Below are positions 19,364 through 28,098 of a stretch of DNA of 49,329 nucleotides, piece by piece. The position numbers and the translations under genes are program-made. The stretch spans positions 1 through 49,329 of the forward strand of contig JAHEAZ010000014.1 in assembly GCA_024642505.1 (NCBI GenBank). The letters are read 5' to 3'. Origin of the DNA: Gammaproteobacteria bacterium. GTDB taxonomy: Bacteria > Pseudomonadota > Gammaproteobacteria > Steroidobacterales > Steroidobacteraceae. How positions within the stretch are numbered: the first letter of the stretch is position 1; each line of letters begins with the position of its first letter. Below the pieces are notes generated by a model, which worked only from the letters and a program-made list of their open reading frames with translations, did no database searches and had not been told where the DNA came from.

Positions 19364-20017
19364 TCAGCCGCGAACGAGAATGCAGGCTTCGCCGCGCGAG
19401 ATGAGTGCGGCGCAGATTTCCTTCGCGCGTGCCTTGCCAAGCGTTCCCGCCTGCAGGCGCCAGAGGTTCTGGCCACTGCGCGTGATCATATCGACGCGCG
19501 GCGACAACGATCCGAGCAGGTCGCCATGCTTCCCGCTCAGCTGGCTCCAGGCCCGTCTGGCGGCTGCCTCGCCGCCCCTGAAAGCGCCGAGCTGGACCCG
19601 GTAATCGCCGGCAGCGTCGGCGGCGGCGATCAAGGTTCCGCCTGCCGCAGGCGCCTGCATCCGGGGCTCGGATGACGGACTCGCGTCGTCCGGTGCGCGC
19701 GCCAGCAGGAAATCCGACAGCTTGCCGCGCGCGGCTGTTGCGTAACGACCGTCCGGATAGCCGGAGAGGTAGCGCTGGTAGGCTTCGGGCGTGTTGAACC
19801 GCAGGGCCCGCTCCCACTCCTGCTGCTCGCGCAGCTCAGCGAGTCGCGCCTGCGCCTCGCCGGTGTGCGAACCCGCCGGATAGTCGCGAAGGTACTCCTC
19901 GTAGGCGGCGACGGAGTCGTGTGTCCGGGAGCTGCGCCACGCGGACTCCTGGCGGCTGCAGCCAGCGGCCGCCAGCGGCAGGATCAGCAGCCAGCACAGA
20001 ATTATCCGGCCGGTCAC
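19364..20017 (-). CDS. SPOR-domain lipoprotein
   Basis: A 217-residue lipoprotein with signal and lipobox LAAAGC (Cys at about residue 20). Residues about 30-95 form two short helical repeats of TPR type (AYEEYLRDYPAGSHTGEAQA, then AYQRYLSGYPDGRYATAA). Residues about 137-215 form a SPOR domain (YRVQLGAFRGGEAAARRAW to the LQAGTLGKARAKEICAAL region). SPOR domains bind denuded glycan strands of septal peptidoglycan. The GTG start overlaps the mrpG stop by 4 bp, so this protein belongs to the Mrp operon. That is an unusual partner; it could localise or stabilise the antiporter in the envelope or be a passenger gene. Confidence 0.85.
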   Translation of the reverse strand: MTGRIILCWLLILPLAAAGCSRQESAWRSSRTHDSVAAYEEYLRDYPAGSHTGEAQARLAELREQQEWERALRFNTPEAYQRYLSGYPDGRYATAARGKLSDFLLARAPDDASPSSEPRMQAPAAGGTLIAAADAAGDYRVQLGAFRGGEAAARRAWSQLSGKHGDLLGSLSPRVDMITRSGQNLWRLQAGTLGKARAKEICAALISRGEACILVRG

Positions 20018-20337
20018 GGCTGGTCCTCATCGCGCCGCCACTGCGGCAGGCGCCGGTGCAGCGCAGCCGTGGCGATCAGGTGGGCGCTCACGGGCGTAGT
20101 CATGACCACGAACAGTATGACCAGGAGTCCGCCGAGCGACGGCGCGCTCGTGCGTATCGTAAAATAGACGACGGACGCGAGCGCCGCGCAGCCGACGCCC
20201 AGCGTGGTTGCCTTGCTCGGCCCGTGCAGTCGCATGAACACGTCAGGCAACTTCGCCAGCCCCAGCGAGCCAAGCAGGCAGAACAGGCCGCCGAGCACGG
20301 CCAGCAACGAAACCACGAAGTCGCCTACGGCATTCAC
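20014..20337 (-). CDS. mrpG: Mrp cation/proton antiporter subunit G
   Basis: A 107-residue membrane protein with three hydrophobic helices. GGLFCLLGSLGLAKLPDVFMRLHGPSKA is the signature of MrpG/MnhG/PhaG, here read in shorter pieces such as LGLAKLPDVFMRLHG. It is one of the small subunits of the multi-subunit sodium (or potassium)/proton antiporter and is needed for assembly and activity. The GTG start overlaps mrpF by 4 bp and the stop overlaps the SPOR lipoprotein gene by 4 bp. Confidence 0.93.
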   Translation of the reverse strand: MNAVGDFVVSLLAVLGGLFCLLGSLGLAKLPDVFMRLHGPSKATTLGVGCAALASVVYFTIRTSAPSLGGLLVILFVVMTTPVSAHLIATAALHRRLPQWRRDEDQP

Positions 20338-20603
20338 TCGATGATGTCTCCGCGCAGCAGGAACTTGGCAAAGGCCGTAGTCGTCAGGAAACCGAGCATG
20401 GCGATGATCAGGGCAGCCTCGAAGTGCAGCAAGGTATCCATGCGAATGCCATAGACCAGCAGCATCACACAGGAGTTGACATACAGCTTGTCGATCGCGA
20501 TGACCCGGTCCACCACATCCGGCCCGCGCAGCAGGCGCCAGAAAGCCAGCGTCATCGCCGCGCCGATCAGCGCCATGGCAAGATCAGTCGCCATACCGAT
20601 CAC
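20334..20603 (-). CDS. mrpF: Mrp cation/proton antiporter subunit F
   Basis: An 89-residue protein with three predicted membrane helices and the conserved LLRGPDVVDRVIAIDKLYVN segment, typical of MrpF/PhaF. It is a small structural subunit of the antiporter membrane complex. The annotated GTG start overlaps the mrpE stop; an ATG three codons later (20594) is also possible. It is embedded in an unbroken series of overlapping mrp genes. Confidence 0.93.
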   Translation of the reverse strand: MIGMATDLAMALIGAAMTLAFWRLLRGPDVVDRVIAIDKLYVNSCVMLLVYGIRMDTLLHFEAALIIAMLGFLTTTAFAKFLLRGDIIE

Positions 20604-21088
20604 CCGAAGATCTCCACGAGCGGTCGCTCATAGCGCGCCTTGATACCGGCGACCATTTCCACGGGATCGGCCTCGTCGAGGTAATGAACGATCAATTCCA
20701 GCCGGTCTTCCGTGAGCTCGGCACTCAAGGTGCCGGGCGTCAGCGAGACCGCGCTGGCCAGGATCATGATGCCGGTATCCGAGCGCACATCCAGCGGTAC
20801 CCGGGCGAAACCCGGGCGCAGCCTTTCAACCGGGCCGAGCACCGCGACCGCCACACGCAGGTTGGCGGTCACGATGTCCACCATGAGCATGCCAGCGTAG
20901 GCCAGCAGGCGTCCCGGCCGGGACAACCGTTCACGCTCCGGCCAGAAGCGCCGGGCGACGAGCGGCAGCGCGATACCGAAAAGCGAGCCCAGCAGCAGGT
21001 GCCCGGGCCCCAGCGAATTGTTGAGCCAGAGCCAGAACAGCGCGAGTGCCAGACTCCAGAGCGGATGTGGAAACAAGCTGACGCGCAT
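20600..21088 (-). CDS. mrpE: Mrp cation/proton antiporter subunit E
   Basis: A 162-residue membrane protein. The true start is the ATG at 21088 (MRVSLFPHPLWSLALALFWL), which overlaps the mrpD stop; the longer open frame upstream is only mrpD read out of frame. Two or three N-terminal helices are followed by a cytoplasmic part with SVSLTPGTLSAELTEDRLEL and VHYLDEADP, the hallmark of MrpE/PhaE. It is a required subunit whose exact mechanistic role is not settled. Confidence 0.93.
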   Translation of the reverse strand: MRVSLFPHPLWSLALALFWLWLNNSLGPGHLLLGSLFGIALPLVARRFWPERERLSRPGRLLAYAGMLMVDIVTANLRVAVAVLGPVERLRPGFARVPLDVRSDTGIMILASAVSLTPGTLSAELTEDRLELIVHYLDEADPVEMVAGIKARYERPLVEIFG

Positions 21089-22593
21089 CAGGAATCTCCA
21101 GCAGCGCCGACACCGAGCACGGCCCGAACATAACTGTCGCGATCGAGGAGCTGCAAAGCAATCTCGTCGGCCTGCTCGAACGCGAACCCAGCGAACAAGG
21201 CAAGCATCGCCAGCGCGACCAGCAAGACCGCCACGCCGGAAACTGCCAGCGGGCGCCAGCGGGGAATGTCGACAACCTCGCCCCGGTCCTGGCCGACCTT
21301 CCAGAAGACCGTGGTGCCAGCCCGGGCCAGGGCGACGATCGAGAACAGGCTTGCGCTCAGCACCGCGGCGAACGTCCACCCCGCACCTGGCGCCCGTAAC
21401 GCCGCATCCAGGATAGCAAGTTTGGCGAGAAATCCGCCGAGCGGCGGCAATCCCGCCACTGCAACTGCCGCGAGCAGGTACGCGGTTGGCAGTGCCGCCC
21501 TGCCGCGAAACGCCGGGCCCGCAACAAGCAGGTCGCCGGTCTCCCCACGGACCATCCCGATGCGCGCACACACCAGGAACAACGCAGCTGTCGCCAGCGT
21601 GCCATGCGCGATATAGAACAATGCAGCGGCCAGCGCTTCACGCGTAAATAGCGCGACGGACACCAGCAGGACGCCGACTGAGACGACTACGGCGTGTGCA
21701 GCGAGTTCCGACAGCCGGCGCGCTGCCATCATCCCGGTGAATCCCAGGACCAGCGTACCCAGTGCAGCCAGCCATATCGCGGGGCCGATCTCGATGCCGG
21801 GAAATATCAGGCTGCCGCAACGCACGATCGCGACGACGCCGACCTTGGTCAAGACCGCGAACAAGGCAGCGATCGCGCCATCGGCTGCGCCGTAGGCACC
21901 CGGCAGCCAGAATCCGAGTGGTAGCAGCGCGGCCTTGAGCGCAAACACGACCACCAACAGCCATGCGCCAGCCTGCCAGAGACCCAGCCGATCGGCCGGC
22001 AGGGCGGCGCCCCGAACCGCCAGGTCGGCAAAATTGAGCGTGCCGGCGGCGGAGTAGAGACAGGCCACAGCCACCAGGAAGACGGTCGAGCCGAGCAGGT
22101 TGAGCACCGCTACCCGTATTGCAGCCATGGTCCTTTCGGGACCCGCGCCGTGGCTCAGCAGCGCGTAGGAGGCGATCAACAACACCTCGAAGAATACGAA
22201 CAAGTTGAACAGGTCGCCTGCCAGGAACGCGCCATAGATACCGAGCAACTGCAGCTGGAAGAGCACGTGAAAGTGGCGCCCGGATTCGTCGGCACGGCCG
22301 ATCGAGAACAGCAATGCGCCCGCCGCGACCACCGACGTTACCAGGATCATCCAGGCTGCGAGGCGGTCGAGTACCAGCGTGATGCCGAAGGGCGCCGGCC
22401 AGCCACCCAGCGCATACACTGCAATTCGTCCCTCGGCCGCAACACCGAACAACCAGATCGCGACCGGCAGCATGAACAGGGTGGCGACGATGCCGGCGAC
22501 ACGCTCGGCCTTCGGGCCCGCCCGGGCGCCGAACAAGGCCAGCAGGCCGCTCGCGAGCGGCACCAGCAGCGGCAGGAGCACCAGGTTACTCAT
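21088..22593 (-). CDS. mrpD: Mrp cation/proton antiporter subunit D
   Basis: A 501-residue, NuoM/NuoN-like antiporter subunit with about 14 membrane helices. The start is set at MSNLVLLPLLVPL, which overlaps mrpC by 8 bp; the earlier ATG at 22647 adds a hydrophilic leader not seen in the family. Key ionisable residues of the proton path are visible: Glu in NLFVFFEVLLIASY, Lys in FALKAALLPLGFWLPGAYG and a later Lys in FAVLTKVGVVAIVR. It works with MrpA to exchange sodium or potassium for protons across the inner membrane. Confidence 0.93.
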   Translation of the reverse strand: MSNLVLLPLLVPLASGLLALFGARAGPKAERVAGIVATLFMLPVAIWLFGVAAEGRIAVYALGGWPAPFGITLVLDRLAAWMILVTSVVAAGALLFSIGRADESGRHFHVLFQLQLLGIYGAFLAGDLFNLFVFFEVLLIASYALLSHGAGPERTMAAIRVAVLNLLGSTVFLVAVACLYSAAGTLNFADLAVRGAALPADRLGLWQAGAWLLVVVFALKAALLPLGFWLPGAYGAADGAIAALFAVLTKVGVVAIVRCGSLIFPGIEIGPAIWLAALGTLVLGFTGMMAARRLSELAAHAVVVSVGVLLVSVALFTREALAAALFYIAHGTLATAALFLVCARIGMVRGETGDLLVAGPAFRGRAALPTAYLLAAVAVAGLPPLGGFLAKLAILDAALRAPGAGWTFAAVLSASLFSIVALARAGTTVFWKVGQDRGEVVDIPRWRPLAVSGVAVLLVALAMLALFAGFAFEQADEIALQLLDRDSYVRAVLGVGAAGDS

Positions 22594-22936
22594 GCGCGCC
22601 CTCACCAGCCCCTTTGTCGGGCTCATCGTCGACGCGATCATGTCCACGCTCGTTCACCGCCCGCAGTGCGAGTACGATCAACAACGCCGTCATGCCGAAG
22701 CTGATCACGATGGCGGTCAGGACCAGCGCCTGCGGGAGCGGATCTGGCCAGGGCCCGGGCCGGTCGGTCAGCGGTGCCGCATCGGCGAGCACCGCGCCGC
22801 TGGCCAGCAGAAACAGGTTCACTGCGTAGGACACCAGGGTGATCCCCAGCAGGATCGAGAACAGCCGCGGCCTCAGGGCGAGGTAGACGCCCGCCGCGAC
22901 CAGCGCACCGATGGAGATTGCCAGCAGCAGCTCCAT
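22586..22936 (-). CDS. mrpC: Mrp cation/proton antiporter subunit C
   Basis: A 116-residue, NuoK-like protein with three membrane helices (LLLAISIGALVAAGVYLAL; LGITLVSYAVNLFLLASG; PLPQALVLTAIVISFGMTAL). The loop DPLPQALVLTAIVI is highly characteristic of MrpC. The start overlaps the mrpA stop (ATGA) and the hydrophilic tail DDEPDKGAGEGAHE extends over the mrpD start. Confidence 0.94.
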   Translation of the reverse strand: MELLLAISIGALVAAGVYLALRPRLFSILLGITLVSYAVNLFLLASGAVLADAAPLTDRPGPWPDPLPQALVLTAIVISFGMTALLIVLALRAVNERGHDRVDDEPDKGAGEGAHE

Positions 22937-25713
22937 CAGCCCTCCTCCACGAAGCCGTGCTGGCGCCCGATGGTCGCAAGAATCGACAGAACGACGCCAA
23001 TCACGGCCAGGTAGACACCCAGATCGAACACCATGGCGCTGGCAAGCTCGAACTTGCCGACGATCGGCCAGGTGACGTAGCCGAAGGTCGAAGTGAGGAA
23101 AGGCGCGCCGAAGAGGAGCGCGGCAAGTCCGGTCAACGCAGCGATGGCGATGCCGGCGGCGGCAACCGAGGTGTAATGCGGTGGCAGCCGCGCCTCGACC
23201 CAGGCATTACCATGGGCCAGGTACTGGATGAGTATCGCGGTGCCCGTGACCAGGCCGGCGATGAACCCGCCCCCCGGCAGATTGTGACCGCGCAGCAGCA
23301 GGTAGACGGAGACCAGGAGCGCGAGCGGCAATAGCGGCCGCGACAGCACCTCGAGCAGCAGCGACTGCCCATTCGCCCAGGGGCGACCGTCCCAGTCCAG
23401 CTTGCGGGCAGGTAGCTCGATGCCATCCAGGATCGCGGCGATTGCCACGGCCGCGATTCCGAGCACGGTAATCTCGCCCAGCGTGTCGAGCGCCCGGAAG
23501 TCGACCAGGATCACGTTGACCACGTTGTAGCCGCCGCCGCCCGGCTTGGCCTGCTCGATGTAGAAGCCGGACAGGGTCTCGCCGGGCGCGCGCAGCATGG
23601 CCCATGCCAAGGTCCCAGACCCCGCGCCCGCCGCAACCGCAACAATTGCATCCAGCAGCCGTCTCGGGTTCGAGCTCTCACGCGGCGAGTGCTGCGGCAG
23701 GAAATACAGCGCCAACAGCAACAACAGGACCGTGATCACCTCGACCAGCAGCTGGGTCAATGCGAGGTCGGGCGCCGACAGCTTCACGAAAGCCAGCGAC
23801 ACGGCCAACCCGATGACCCCGACCGGGATGATGGCGAGCACGCGTTCCCGGTGCATCAGGACGGTCGCCGCGGCCGCGGCCAGGACCACGACCAGGTTGA
23901 GCCAGCCGCCGACGTCCGCGACGATCGGTGCCCGGGTCGCTACCGGTCCGCCGGGACCGAAGCCGATGGCCCCTGCGGCCAGCACCACGAACAGCAATGC
24001 CAGCAACGACAGGCGCAACCCGCCGCGCTGCAGCGCATCGTGCAGCGCGGCCGACGCTGACGATGCCTGTCGCAGCAGAGCCTCGGTGATGTGCCGGCCG
24101 GAGACCGCTACGCTGCTCTCTTCGTGAAGTTCCCACAGGTAGCGTCGGGCGAAGTACAACGACGCGCCGCCCGCCAGCGCAATCAGGCTCATGCCGAAGG
24201 GCAGGTTGAAGCCATGCCATGGCGTGAGCGAGAACGGCGGCAGTGGCTGCTGCAGCAGAGCCGTCGCGGCGAGCCGCAAGGCCGGTTCCACGATCAGGCC
24301 CGGGGCCAGACCTACCAATAGGCAGATCACGACCAGGATCTCGACCGGCACCCGCATCAGGCGCGGCGGCTCGTGCGGACGCCGGGGCAGGTTCTGTGCC
24401 TCGCCTCCGAAGAACACGTCGTGCACAAAGCGGGCCGAATAGGCGACCGAGAACAGCCCGCCGAGCGTCGCTGCAAACGGCATGAGCCACGACCATGGCG
24501 GTGACAGTGCAAAAGTCTCGGCAAAGAACATCTCCTTGCTGATGAAGCCGTTCAACAAGGGCACGCCTGCCATTGCCGCGGCCGCCACGATCGCGAGCGC
24601 CGCGGTGGTCGGCATGTGGCGTGCCAGGCCCGACAGACGTCGCATGTCGCGGGTCCCGGTCTCGTGATCAATGATCCCTGCCGACATGAACAACGATGCC
24701 TTGAACACGGCGTGATTCATTACATGGAACACGGCGGCAATCTCGGCCAGCGGCGTTCCAAGCCCGAGGAGCAAGGTAATCAGGCCCAACTGGCTGATGG
24801 TGCTGTAGGCGAGCAGGCCCTTGAGGTCGTGCTTGAACAGCGCGACATAGGCCGCGAACAGCATCGTCACCAGGCCCACGCCGCCGACCGCCCAGAACCA
24901 CTCGGGCGTACCCGCCAGCACTGGCCAGAGGCGCATCAACAGGAAGATGCCGGCCTTGACCATGGTCGCGGAATGCAGGTAGGCGCTGACCGGCGTTGGT
25001 GCCGCCATCGCATGTGGCAGCCAGAAATGGAACGGGAACTGGGCCGACTTGGTAAATGCACCCAGCAACACCAGAGCCAGCACCAGCGGATAGCGCGGAT
25101 CGGCTCGCACCAGGTCCCCGGCCGCCAGGACCTGGACGAGCGAATAGCTGCCGACGATGTCGCCGATCAGCAGCACGCCGGCCAGCAGCGCGAGCCCACC
25201 GGCGCCCGTGACCAACAGAGCCAACCTTGCGCCTTGCCGTGCTTCTTCCGCGCCGCGCCAGAATCCGATGAGCAGGAAGGAACTGAGGCTGGTGAGCTCC
25301 CAGAAGACCAGCAGGAGCAGCAGGTTGTCGGCGGTGACGACGCCAAGCATCGCTCCCATGAAGAGCAGAAGGTAGGCGAAGAAACGGCCGCTACGGTCCT
25401 CATCAGACAGGTAGTAGTGCGCGTACAGGATGACCAGCAGGCCGATGCCCACGATCAGCCCGGCGAACAGCAGTGACAGTCCGTCGAGCCGAAGCGCGAA
25501 ATCCAGGCCGATCGTCGGTGCCCACGGCAGGGCGACAAGGACGGTTTCACCCGCCACGACCCGCTGCGCCACGATCGCGAGCAGCGCCGCGGTACCCGCC
25601 GCGACCAGTCCCGCGGCTGCAGCCGGCGGAAAGCGGAGACGTTCGAGCAGCGCCGGCAGCAGCGCAAGCAGGAATGGCAGCAGGACTGCTATCGCGAGCA
25701 ACACGCGTGGCAC
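22936..25713 (-). CDS. mrpA: Fused Mrp antiporter subunit A/B (PhaAB-type)
   Basis: A 925-residue protein joining a NuoL-like MrpA to an MrpB domain. The first 500 residues hold the antiporter core with Glu in LLLLVFWELTSLSSF, Lys in GAFTKSAQFPFHFWLPHAM and STISQLGLI. Residues about 600-780 are the MrpA C-terminal/MbhD-like part (APDLALTQLLVEVITVLLLL and DTLGEITVLGIAAVAIAA). Residues about 790-925 are the MrpB domain (LPGGGFIAGLVTGTAILIQY). Fusion of A and B marks group-2 (six-gene) Mrp operons such as Sinorhizobium pha and Pseudomonas aeruginosa sha. It starts with GTG and is the first gene of the operon. The usual role is sodium tolerance and pH homeostasis. Confidence 0.95.
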   Translation of the reverse strand: MPRVLLAIAVLLPFLLALLPALLERLRFPPAAAAGLVAAGTAALLAIVAQRVVAGETVLVALPWAPTIGLDFALRLDGLSLLFAGLIVGIGLLVILYAHYYLSDEDRSGRFFAYLLLFMGAMLGVVTADNLLLLLVFWELTSLSSFLLIGFWRGAEEARQGARLALLVTGAGGLALLAGVLLIGDIVGSYSLVQVLAAGDLVRADPRYPLVLALVLLGAFTKSAQFPFHFWLPHAMAAPTPVSAYLHSATMVKAGIFLLMRLWPVLAGTPEWFWAVGGVGLVTMLFAAYVALFKHDLKGLLAYSTISQLGLITLLLGLGTPLAEIAAVFHVMNHAVFKASLFMSAGIIDHETGTRDMRRLSGLARHMPTTAALAIVAAAAMAGVPLLNGFISKEMFFAETFALSPPWSWLMPFAATLGGLFSVAYSARFVHDVFFGGEAQNLPRRPHEPPRLMRVPVEILVVICLLVGLAPGLIVEPALRLAATALLQQPLPPFSLTPWHGFNLPFGMSLIALAGGASLYFARRYLWELHEESSVAVSGRHITEALLRQASSASAALHDALQRGGLRLSLLALLFVVLAAGAIGFGPGGPVATRAPIVADVGGWLNLVVVLAAAAATVLMHRERVLAIIPVGVIGLAVSLAFVKLSAPDLALTQLLVEVITVLLLLLALYFLPQHSPRESSNPRRLLDAIVAVAAGAGSGTLAWAMLRAPGETLSGFYIEQAKPGGGGYNVVNVILVDFRALDTLGEITVLGIAAVAIAAILDGIELPARKLDWDGRPWANGQSLLLEVLSRPLLPLALLVSVYLLLRGHNLPGGGFIAGLVTGTAILIQYLAHGNAWVEARLPPHYTSVAAAGIAIAALTGLAALLFGAPFLTSTFGYVTWPIVGKFELASAMVFDLGVYLAVIGVVLSILATIGRQHGFVEEG

Positions 25714-25808
25714 CCGGTTCGTTCCATCGGAGCCGAGACGTTACACGACCGCGGTGGAAGGCGTCGACCACACCCGCATCGGCGGCCCCGGCTGCGGCCG
25801 GCCCACAC

Positions 25809-25814
25809 TATACT
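25809..25814 (+). promoter_or_regulatory. Possible -10 box for the glycerophosphodiesterase gene
   Basis: TATACT stands 38 bp before the chosen GTG start in the 139-bp gap shared with the divergent mrpA. No convincing -35 hexamer lies at the right distance, so an activator may be needed or this may be chance. Confidence 0.25.
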
Positions 25815-25852
25815 CAGAGGCTGGAAGGCTTCGCGAAGGAGCGCCCGCACAG

Positions 25853-26617
25853 GTGCAGCAACCGCAGCCCAATGCGCCCCGGGTCGTCGCGCACCGCGGC
25901 AATGCAGCGGATTTCCCGGAAAACACGCTGCCCTCCCTGGCTTCGGCGCTGGGGTCCGGCTTGCCCTGGATCGAGATTGACGTCCAGCTGTCGGCCGACG
26001 GCGTGCCGTTCGTTATCCACGACGCACGACTCGAGCGGACTACCAGGGCGGTGGGCGACCTGCGCCGGATGACCGCCAGTGAACTGTCGATGGTCGACGC
26101 GGGAGAGCCGCGGCGTTTCGGTGACGCCTTTGCCGGAACGCCGCTGCCGCGGCTGGCGGACCTGGTACTACTACTCGGCCAGCACGAACAGGCCGGGGCG
26201 TTCATCGAACTCAAGCGGGCGAGCCTCATGCGCCATGGCCGGGAACTGTGCGTTCAGCGCATGCTGGAGGCGCTGGATGGTGTCGCCGATCGCTGCATAC
26301 CCATTTCCTTCGACCAGGCCGCGGTCACGATGGCCCGCGCGGCCACCGGCCGACCGGTAGGCTGGGTGATCGAATGCTTCAGCAGCTCGCAGCTCGATCT
26401 TCTTCAGGATCTGCGGCCGGAATTCGTGTTCTATGACTACCTGAAGCTGCCCGGACCGGATGCACCGCTTGCCAGGGGGCCCTGGCGCTGGGTCGCCTAT
26501 GAGATCAAGGACGCGACGCAAGCCAGGATTGAATTTGCGCGCGGCGCCGCGCTGGTCGAGTCAATGGCGCCGCTCGCACTGGCGACCGCGTTGCAGGCCG
26601 ACGGCCCGCCGCGGTGA
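25853..26617 (+). CDS. Glycerophosphodiester phosphodiesterase
   Basis: A 254-residue TIM-barrel enzyme that hydrolyses glycerophosphodiesters to glycerol 3-phosphate and an alcohol. The motifs are AHRGNAADFPENT (catalytic His and metal ligands), IEIDVQLSADG (Glu and Asp ligands) and VIHD (second catalytic His). There is no signal peptide, so it is cytoplasmic like UgpQ. The GTG at 25853 is chosen because AAGGAG lies 11 bases upstream and the catalytic core begins a few residues later; the longer open frame runs antisense through mrpA. The stop overlaps the kinase start (GTGA). It is on the short side of the family but complete. Confidence 0.88.
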   Translation: MQQPQPNAPRVVAHRGNAADFPENTLPSLASALGSGLPWIEIDVQLSADGVPFVIHDARLERTTRAVGDLRRMTASELSMVDAGEPRRFGDAFAGTPLPRLADLVLLLGQHEQAGAFIELKRASLMRHGRELCVQRMLEALDGVADRCIPISFDQAAVTMARAATGRPVGWVIECFSSSQLDLLQDLRPEFVFYDYLKLPGPDAPLARGPWRWVAYEIKDATQARIEFARGAALVESMAPLALATALQADGPPR

Positions 26618-28050
26618 ACGCGGGCCGCGACGTCGTCGTCGCGATTGACCAGGGCGGCCATGCGACGCGCGCCGTAGCCTACGACCTGCATGGCCTGCGG
26701 CTCGGCTCCGCAATGGCCAACGTTGACACGGATCGCAATGCCCTCGGCTACGTCGAGCATGACGGCGAAAGTCTCATCGCCGGTGTCCGCGACGCGCTGA
26801 ATGAACTGACCATGCTGGTGTCGGCGGAACGATGGCTGGCAGCCGGGCTGGCCGTGCAGCGATCGACGATCGCATGCTGGGACGGCGACAGCGGTGCGCT
26901 GCTCGCCCCGGTCATCTCATGGCAGGATCGACGGCAGGCAGCGTGGCTTCGCCGCTTCGATTGCGTCGCCGGGGAGGTCCACCGATCCACTGGGTTGCCG
27001 CTTTCACCTCACTACGGCGCCAGCAAGCTGCGCTGGTGCCTCGATCACGTCGGTGCCGTCCGCCAGGCCCAGGCGACTGGCAGGCTTTGCGCCGGGCCGC
27101 TCGCCAGCCTGGTGCTTGCCCGGCTGATCGAGGGCAAGCCATGCGTCGTCGACGAAGCCAATGCGTCGCGAACCCAACTATGGTCGCCCATCGACCGCCG
27201 CTGGTCGCCCAGGCTGCTCGAGATGTTCGGCATACCCGAAGCGATCTTACCCAGGCTGGTTCCAACCGAGGGCGATTTCGGGACACTGCGGATGGCCGCG
27301 AGATCGGTGCCGGTGGTCGTGTGCACTGGCGACCAGGCGGCGGTGCCGTTCGCATCCGGTCAGCTCGACACCGAGGCTGCCTACGTGAACCTGGGCACTG
27401 GCGCTTTTACGTTGCGACCCATGACGCGGGCACTGCTGGCGCCGCCGTTACTGACCAGTGTCCTGCGATCAGATCGCCAGCAGGTGAATTTTGTGCTCGA
27501 AGGCACCGTCAATGGTGCCGGCAGCGCGCTCGACTGGTTCGAGCGCGAGGAAGGCCTGCCTGCGGCGCGAATGCTGGCTGGCCTGGAGCGCGCGGGGCCC
27601 TGCGGACCCGATGCGCCATTCTTTCTCAATGGGGTGTCGGGCCTGGGATCGCCTTTCTGGGCGCCACAATTCGAGTCGCGCTACGTGGGCGATGCCCAGC
27701 CTCATGAACGGTTTCGTGCCGTCGTCGAGAGCATCGTCTTCCTGTTGCGGGCCAACCTCGATGAACTTGCGCTGCACGCCGGGCGGCCGGCACGGATCAT
27801 CGCCAGCGGAGGTCTTGCCGGCAGCGACTTCCTGATGCACGCGCTGGCAGCGGTGACCGGGTTGCCGGTCGATCGCCTTGACGACGCCGAGGCGACTTCG
27901 CGCGGTCTCGCATTCCTGGTCGCCGGACAGCCCGTGCAGTGGGAATCGCCGACGCTGGCAACATTTTCGCCAGAGCCGCGAGCAGACCAGCTGCTGCGCG
28001 CGCGCTACCTGAAGTGGCTGCAGCTGCTCAAGGAGGCACTGCGCCGCTGA
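26614..28050 (+). CDS. FGGY-family carbohydrate kinase, glycerol kinase-like
   Basis: A 478-residue two-domain kinase. The phosphate-1 loop reads VVVAIDQGGHATRAVAYD (glycerol kinases have DQGTTSTR, so the loop is altered). VISWQDRRQA resembles the glycerol kinase substrate site, CTGDQAAVPFASGQ and NLGTGAF correspond to the nucleotide domain, and ASGGLAGSDFLMHALA is the FGGY signature region. Coupling by GTGA to a glycerophosphodiesterase points to glycerol or a related polyol as substrate, although the diesterase would release already phosphorylated glycerol. Substitutions in the phosphate loop make a different polyol possible. Confidence 0.82.
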   Translation: MNAGRDVVVAIDQGGHATRAVAYDLHGLRLGSAMANVDTDRNALGYVEHDGESLIAGVRDALNELTMLVSAERWLAAGLAVQRSTIACWDGDSGALLAPVISWQDRRQAAWLRRFDCVAGEVHRSTGLPLSPHYGASKLRWCLDHVGAVRQAQATGRLCAGPLASLVLARLIEGKPCVVDEANASRTQLWSPIDRRWSPRLLEMFGIPEAILPRLVPTEGDFGTLRMAARSVPVVVCTGDQAAVPFASGQLDTEAAYVNLGTGAFTLRPMTRALLAPPLLTSVLRSDRQQVNFVLEGTVNGAGSALDWFEREEGLPAARMLAGLERAGPCGPDAPFFLNGVSGLGSPFWAPQFESRYVGDAQPHERFRAVVESIVFLLRANLDELALHAGRPARIIASGGLAGSDFLMHALAAVTGLPVDRLDDAEATSRGLAFLVAGQPVQWESPTLATFSPEPRADQLLRARYLKWLQLLKEALRR

Positions 28051-28098
28051 TGGGCGCGCGTTCGCACAGGGGCGTTCGATTTGGGCCAGCGCTTGCGG

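Noticed and set aside
21089-21571. N-terminal extension of the mrpE frame
   Set aside because: It is mrpD read in another frame; the ATG at 21088 overlaps the mrpD stop and begins the conserved MrpE sequence.
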